From the NCBI GenBank assembly GCA_037389465.1, contig JAZARR010000130.1:431501-495500 (forward strand): a stretch of DNA of 64,000 bases, in the 5' to 3' direction. This DNA is from Baylisascaris procyonis (Eukaryota; Nematoda; Chromadorea; Rhabditida; Ascarididae). Both the position numbers and the translations under genes were made by a program. Shown one piece after another: positions 59,905-64,000 of the stretch; position 1 is the stretch's first letter, and every line of letters starts with the position of its first letter. The notes below the pieces were generated by a model. The model was not told the DNA's origin. It did no database searches and saw only the letters and a program-made list of their open reading frames with translations.

Positions 59905-60638
59905 ATTAATGGAAGGATACCTAGGGAAGATAAGTCTTGCAGCTGTCACCGACACTGTGCGCCAGTGAGTTGCTGTGAATCTCCAACCTGAGGAAATATG
60001 AACACCCTGAAGTTGACTTGTTCAGCTACTACGCCGCCTCGATAAAACTCTCGAAGTCACCGGTTTCCTAAAAAGTCCGCACGAGGAGAAGTGAGGCGCG
60101 CCTAGAGGGGGAGTTAAACGACGTCTGCCAAAAACGGCTGTAAGGATGAACAGTGGCTATAGCAGAATGGGAACGTTTTCTCATGAAACACAGAAGAAGT
60201 GAGTTCGTTGTAAAGGAATCATTCATTAGGCGAATCTATTGAATCACGCTATTGAGTGAAACAAGTAATGCCAGGCTGGTAATAATGGTGCAAAGAGGTA
60301 TTCGTAAATACTCAAAAATGTTATGAGAGGGAATTGTCAAAGTATACCGTTGAGATTTCTGAAGTTATAATTTATGTTTCACATGGAAAAAGTGTAGGCA
60401 ATAATTACAGTACTTACGGTGAAAATTATTAGTGCTTACGAGAACTGATAACCGAAAATTTCGACTAACGGTAGGGGTTAAAGATCGCTAAGCTGCAATG
60501 GTTGCCTAAGGTATGGTAAATATGGCACGCGCTCCTGACATCACTTGACACATAGTGGTACTGAAGGTTGGAGGTGGGAAGTGCCTTTGCGTAGTGCTTT
60601 GCTAAAAGCTGAGTATCAAGTGAAGGAACAGTTGACGA

Positions 60639-61097
60639 TTGAAACCTTTCCTGGCTCCACTATTCAATAACAAAAGTGAACCAACCGAAATCACAACAGA
60701 AGTCTTGAATGCATTGCCGTTTCAAAGTTTGCGTTCATCACTTATTGAGGAATATTTGCATATAAATACTTGCACGCAGGAAACACTGACGAAGCTGGAA
60801 CATTTTATTCGAACTTTCTATTGCATTTTTGCAATTCCTTTCCCGAATTCTTTTACAAAATCCCAGTATGTTGACGCTATGTCGGCACATGTGTATGTGT
60901 ACATCTCTCTTCCCATAGTTTCAACTTCGAAATTACTGAAGTCGCAAAATAAATTTGGCGTGCACAATGTTCATGAAAAAATGTTCTTCTGCACCATGAG
61001 TTACGTTGGTTCATCAGTTTTAATAAAAGTTGTAGTAATTCAGAAGTGCCAACAAATTTGCTCCTTACTGCTTGAGTCGGACCTCAGTTTCACATAA
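60639..61097 (+). CDS. Long open frame of 152 codons, possible exon (right copy)
   Basis: Mirror of 17291-17749 with one Ser-to-Phe difference (left position 17400). Confidence 0.35.
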   Translation: MKPFLAPLFNNKSEPTEITTEVLNALPFQSLRSSLIEEYLHINTCTQETLTKLEHFIRTFYCIFAIPFPNSFTKSQYVDAMSAHVYVYISLPIVSTSKLLKSQNKFGVHNVHEKMFFCTMSYVGSSVLIKVVVIQKCQQICSLLLESDLSFT

Positions 61098-63675
61098 ATA
61101 GAGCCGCGCATGCAAGAAATTTTACGCATAAAATTTGTTTCCGTGCTATGAAGGAAATATTAAATCGATATTCTGCATAAAATAATTATTCTTGATGATA
61201 TGTGATCAGTTCAGTGGAGTGCAAAACTGCACATCACGTCAGTTGCTTTGCTATGCTTCTCCGCTTTCTTGACACCCACCGGTTAGCTTCGCTGAAAAAG
61301 CCGAACAATAATTTGTGAATTCTCTTTGAAAACTTACTGAACCGGTATCAGATTACTAGCTCATCGTTTGCTCGAAAGAAAACAGTGCACAAACATGCCA
61401 AAGCAGCTGACACAATCTTTGCATTTGCATATTTGTTCAACTAGTTTTATAAATTTTCATCAAGCAATAAATATGCAAAATTATTTCACCATTTTTATCA
61501 ACCTAGCCAATCGTACAAATCACCCACGAAAGATTTCCTCTTTAGTTATTCGACCGGTGTGAAGTGAAAAATGTCTGCAGATTTCTTTTAACTTGTAATA
61601 TGCGTTACTTTTTTCCAAATTCGGTGGATCAGTATGAAATATATGTGGTCAACTTATAGTATATACAAATTTCGTAACTGCAAGCTTCGATGCTTCATGA
61701 GTTAGTACTTCCAAGTGGACAGACATACAATTAAATATAAATGCAAACAGAAATTTATTATAAATATATTCAAAATATTACACATTATTGCGCGCTCTGA
61801 TTTCTTCACCGCCGCAATTAAGTAAGCAAATGAACATGTAAGCACTGCTGCCTATAATTCAAATTTGGACTCGTAGCACACTCATACATGCTGTGTTTTA
61901 TATATTTGAATCAAGATATGTGTACGCAAACACATAGAAAGTATATATGGCGCATTTTATAGATATGCCTGTATGCATGCAAATATGAGCAACTGTAGTT
62001 GTTAAAATGTAGGGAATAAGGGACAGAGAAAAATTAAATTGCGCAAATTGCTGGAGGAAGGGAAAGCGGAACACAGACACAGCATTCCGCATGTGAAGGA
62101 AAAAGTGAGATATAACGCTGAAATTATGGACTCACCCTGCTAACATTTGGCTTCAACACGTTAACACGATTCCAATTTTTGTTAAATGTTCTAATGCTTG
62201 AATTATGTTACGAAACTTTTTAGTCAGCAGACGACGTTTAAAGAAGTTTTATTTGAAACAAGATGATGCTGACACACAAAAAAAACAAATTCAAACAAAC
62301 GGATCGCACCTTTGACATAAACCACATGTCTGTGAAAAATGATGCAATGTTTATGCGATTGCGTTTTTTCACATTTTGCGCTCATTTTGAAATATATTCT
62401 TTCCTTCATAGAAATTTCGTCGTTTGATGCATTCTGTTTATTGTTTAATAATGAGAAACGGTAAAATAAGTAAATAAGTGAGCCATGGAAAGAGAACTAT
62501 ATGCGCCTTTTCCATCTCACCACGGCAGGCGAACAGTCCTGAAGTTTTTCGAAAAACAGTTGAAAAACATCTTAAGAAATTGATTAGTTCTGCAAAGCCT
62601 TCAGAAAAAATCGTTTTATGCTAGCCGCAACATTTAACGCGGCATAAAAATTTGAATCGTAAATTTTTGCTATTGAATTAAGGTGTCCATTAACGTCTTT
62701 ATATAATGAAATGAATACTCAGCCACGAAAACACACAAAGATGAGGAAAATTACCTTCGAAACTTCTCCCCTATTTTAAATGCTATTCATCCGATTTTTT
62801 AAGAAAGATGCAAAACCCGGCAGGTCTTATTCGGCACTCTATGATAGTTTTCGATCGTTTATCTGAGTGACAGAAACGAAAAGTGAAACGAAGCAATGTG
62901 AATTTACTACAGTATATCGCAGAATTTCAGTGTTTCTCTACAGTCAAAGATACTGAAGCTATTACAGACAAATAAAGCAGCCATCAAAATTGTCGAAAAT
63001 ACTTCAACTCCACTGCAAAACGTGGCGCTTTTTCTTGAATACTGGCATCTTGTCAAGGTTTGTTTTTTAATAAAGAAACATCGAATCGAATTCATCATCA
63101 TAAATGATAAAAAATTTACAGATATTCACATACTGTATCACCTCCAAAACTGCTCAGTGCAAACATATATGGTAAAATAAAAACACTGAAGAAATACCTA
63201 CGATATTGTATCGTAATTTAAAATTCTAATATAGCAGTATACCGCAGTAGTAACATATGTAGACGACCTTTTGGTTCCAAAATACGTCTGCAAATTTTCC
63301 AGTGGAAATTTTTCTTTCAAAATTTTTGGCAAGTGACCATGGTTTTCGAAAAAAACTTTTCAAGAGTAATACTCACTCTCCCATGGCGCCAATTATTCAC
63401 TGGTTAGCCATCACCCTCCGTGCTCAGAAAGAAGTCCATCCCTTCAGCTAGAAGAATCCGCATTCTTTTGCCAACACTTTGCATTCGTTTTCAACAAAAA
63501 TTGCAGAGTTACAAAAACATATCATTTTCGAATTAAAAGTCAACACTGTTAAAAAACGACCTTGCCAGCAATCACAAACGACAGGAAAAGTACCGAAGTT
63601 AAACGCAAATTTAAAAACGAAAAATTTATTACTACAACGTATTGTTGAAAACTCAGCAACACTTACTGGAGTGTT
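61098..63675. other. Stretch with no supported gene (right arm)
   Basis: Mirror of 14704-17290. A 9-bp deletion near 62455 relative to the left arm shortens the frame crossing it. Confidence 0.5.
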
Positions 63676-63855
63676 TTATTCGCTTGAGGGTTTGTATGTT
63701 TCATATATTTCGGCTGCGAGTACACCACTAGCGGCAACCAATGATGCGTAATCGGAAAGGTTGTATATGAGAGCACTGAGGGTTGATGGAATCGAACCAA
63801 CAATAAAGTGCCCAATGAACTCCAAAACAACGCTTCCGAATACAGCTGAAAACAT
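63676..63855 (-). CDS. Small hydrophobic peptide, family member (right copy)
   Basis: Mirror of 14524-14703: ATG at 63855-63853, stop at 63678-63676, 59 residues, same sequence as far as compared. Confidence 0.5.
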   Translation of the reverse strand: MFSAVFGSVVLEFIGHFIVGSIPSTLSALIYNLSDYASLVAASGVLAAEIYETYKPSSE

Positions 63856-64000
63856 TTTGAAATTGCTGAACTGTCAAGCTAAATTAAAGTCTGAAAGAAT
63901 TTTAAGTTTCTAAGTGAAACCAATTTTAAGTTTTGCTAGAAACTTGATGCGAGGATATTCATACTGGCTTAACAAGTTTCGCAAGGCGGAAAATGCTCAG

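Larger units (their letters stand above)
39457..64000. repeat. Right arm of the giant inverted repeat, truncated by the window end
   Basis: This is the reverse complement of 14378-38935. The visible 24,544 bp compares with 24,558 bp on the left. The difference is accounted for by indels in the TA tracts (54044-54069, 54197-54236), a 9-bp deletion near 62455, a 2-bp deletion near 52985 and several single-base homopolymer changes. Stretches between the listed genes mirror the left arm, and I see nothing in them that is absent there. Confidence 0.97.

Noticed and set aside
1..64000. CRISPR arrays, bacterial operons, rRNA genes, telomeric repeats
   Set aside because: None seen. The only regular repeats are the inverted arms, the TA tracts and a few short direct duplications.

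Overview
The window looks like a low-gene-density eukaryotic region from an invertebrate. It is AT-rich, roughly two thirds A+T by eye. Candidate exons are short and bounded by GT...AG, often with a TTTCAG-like acceptor, as in nematodes, and there are (TA)n tracts and no operons or ribosome-binding sites. I recognise no protein family with confidence, so I do not name a species. Open frames of 60-125 codons are expected by chance in this much AT-rich sequence. Most CDS entries are therefore candidates, supported by splice signals, phase agreement between exons, signal-peptide-like starts or internal homology, and their confidences are low on purpose.

The layout is dominated by one structure, a giant inverted repeat. 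Positions 14378-38935 (left arm) match the reverse complement of 39457-64000 (right arm) over the whole visible length. A unique 521-bp spacer (38936-39456) lies between them. A base at left position x pairs with right position of about 78392 minus x near the centre. The sum drifts to 78395 and then to 78378 at the far end because of small indels. The right arm runs off the window, so the full palindrome is longer than the 24.5 kb seen. Positions 1-14377 are flanking sequence whose mirror, if any, lies outside the window.

The left flank holds several candidate small-protein genes: a five-exon secreted protein (210-1050, minus), a two-exon fragment (3386-3695, minus), a three-exon small hydrophobic secreted peptide (4070-4519, plus), and loose exons at 7600-7813, 9510-9662 and 11095-11544.

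Each arm carries the same candidates in mirror order. From outside to inside these are: a 59-residue hydrophobic peptide and a frame-disrupted relative, an uncharacterised two-exon model, a six-cysteine secreted-type peptide, a spliced gene with a charged basic tail made of 16-residue repeats, a three-exon gene, and a 70-residue signal-peptide protein. The last points toward the spacer from both sides. I see no evidence that these form one pathway. The recurring theme is short, secreted or membrane-active, lineage-specific peptides. Arm differences are few: at least twelve substitutions in the outer part, and only two single-base homopolymer indels in the inner ~11 kb.
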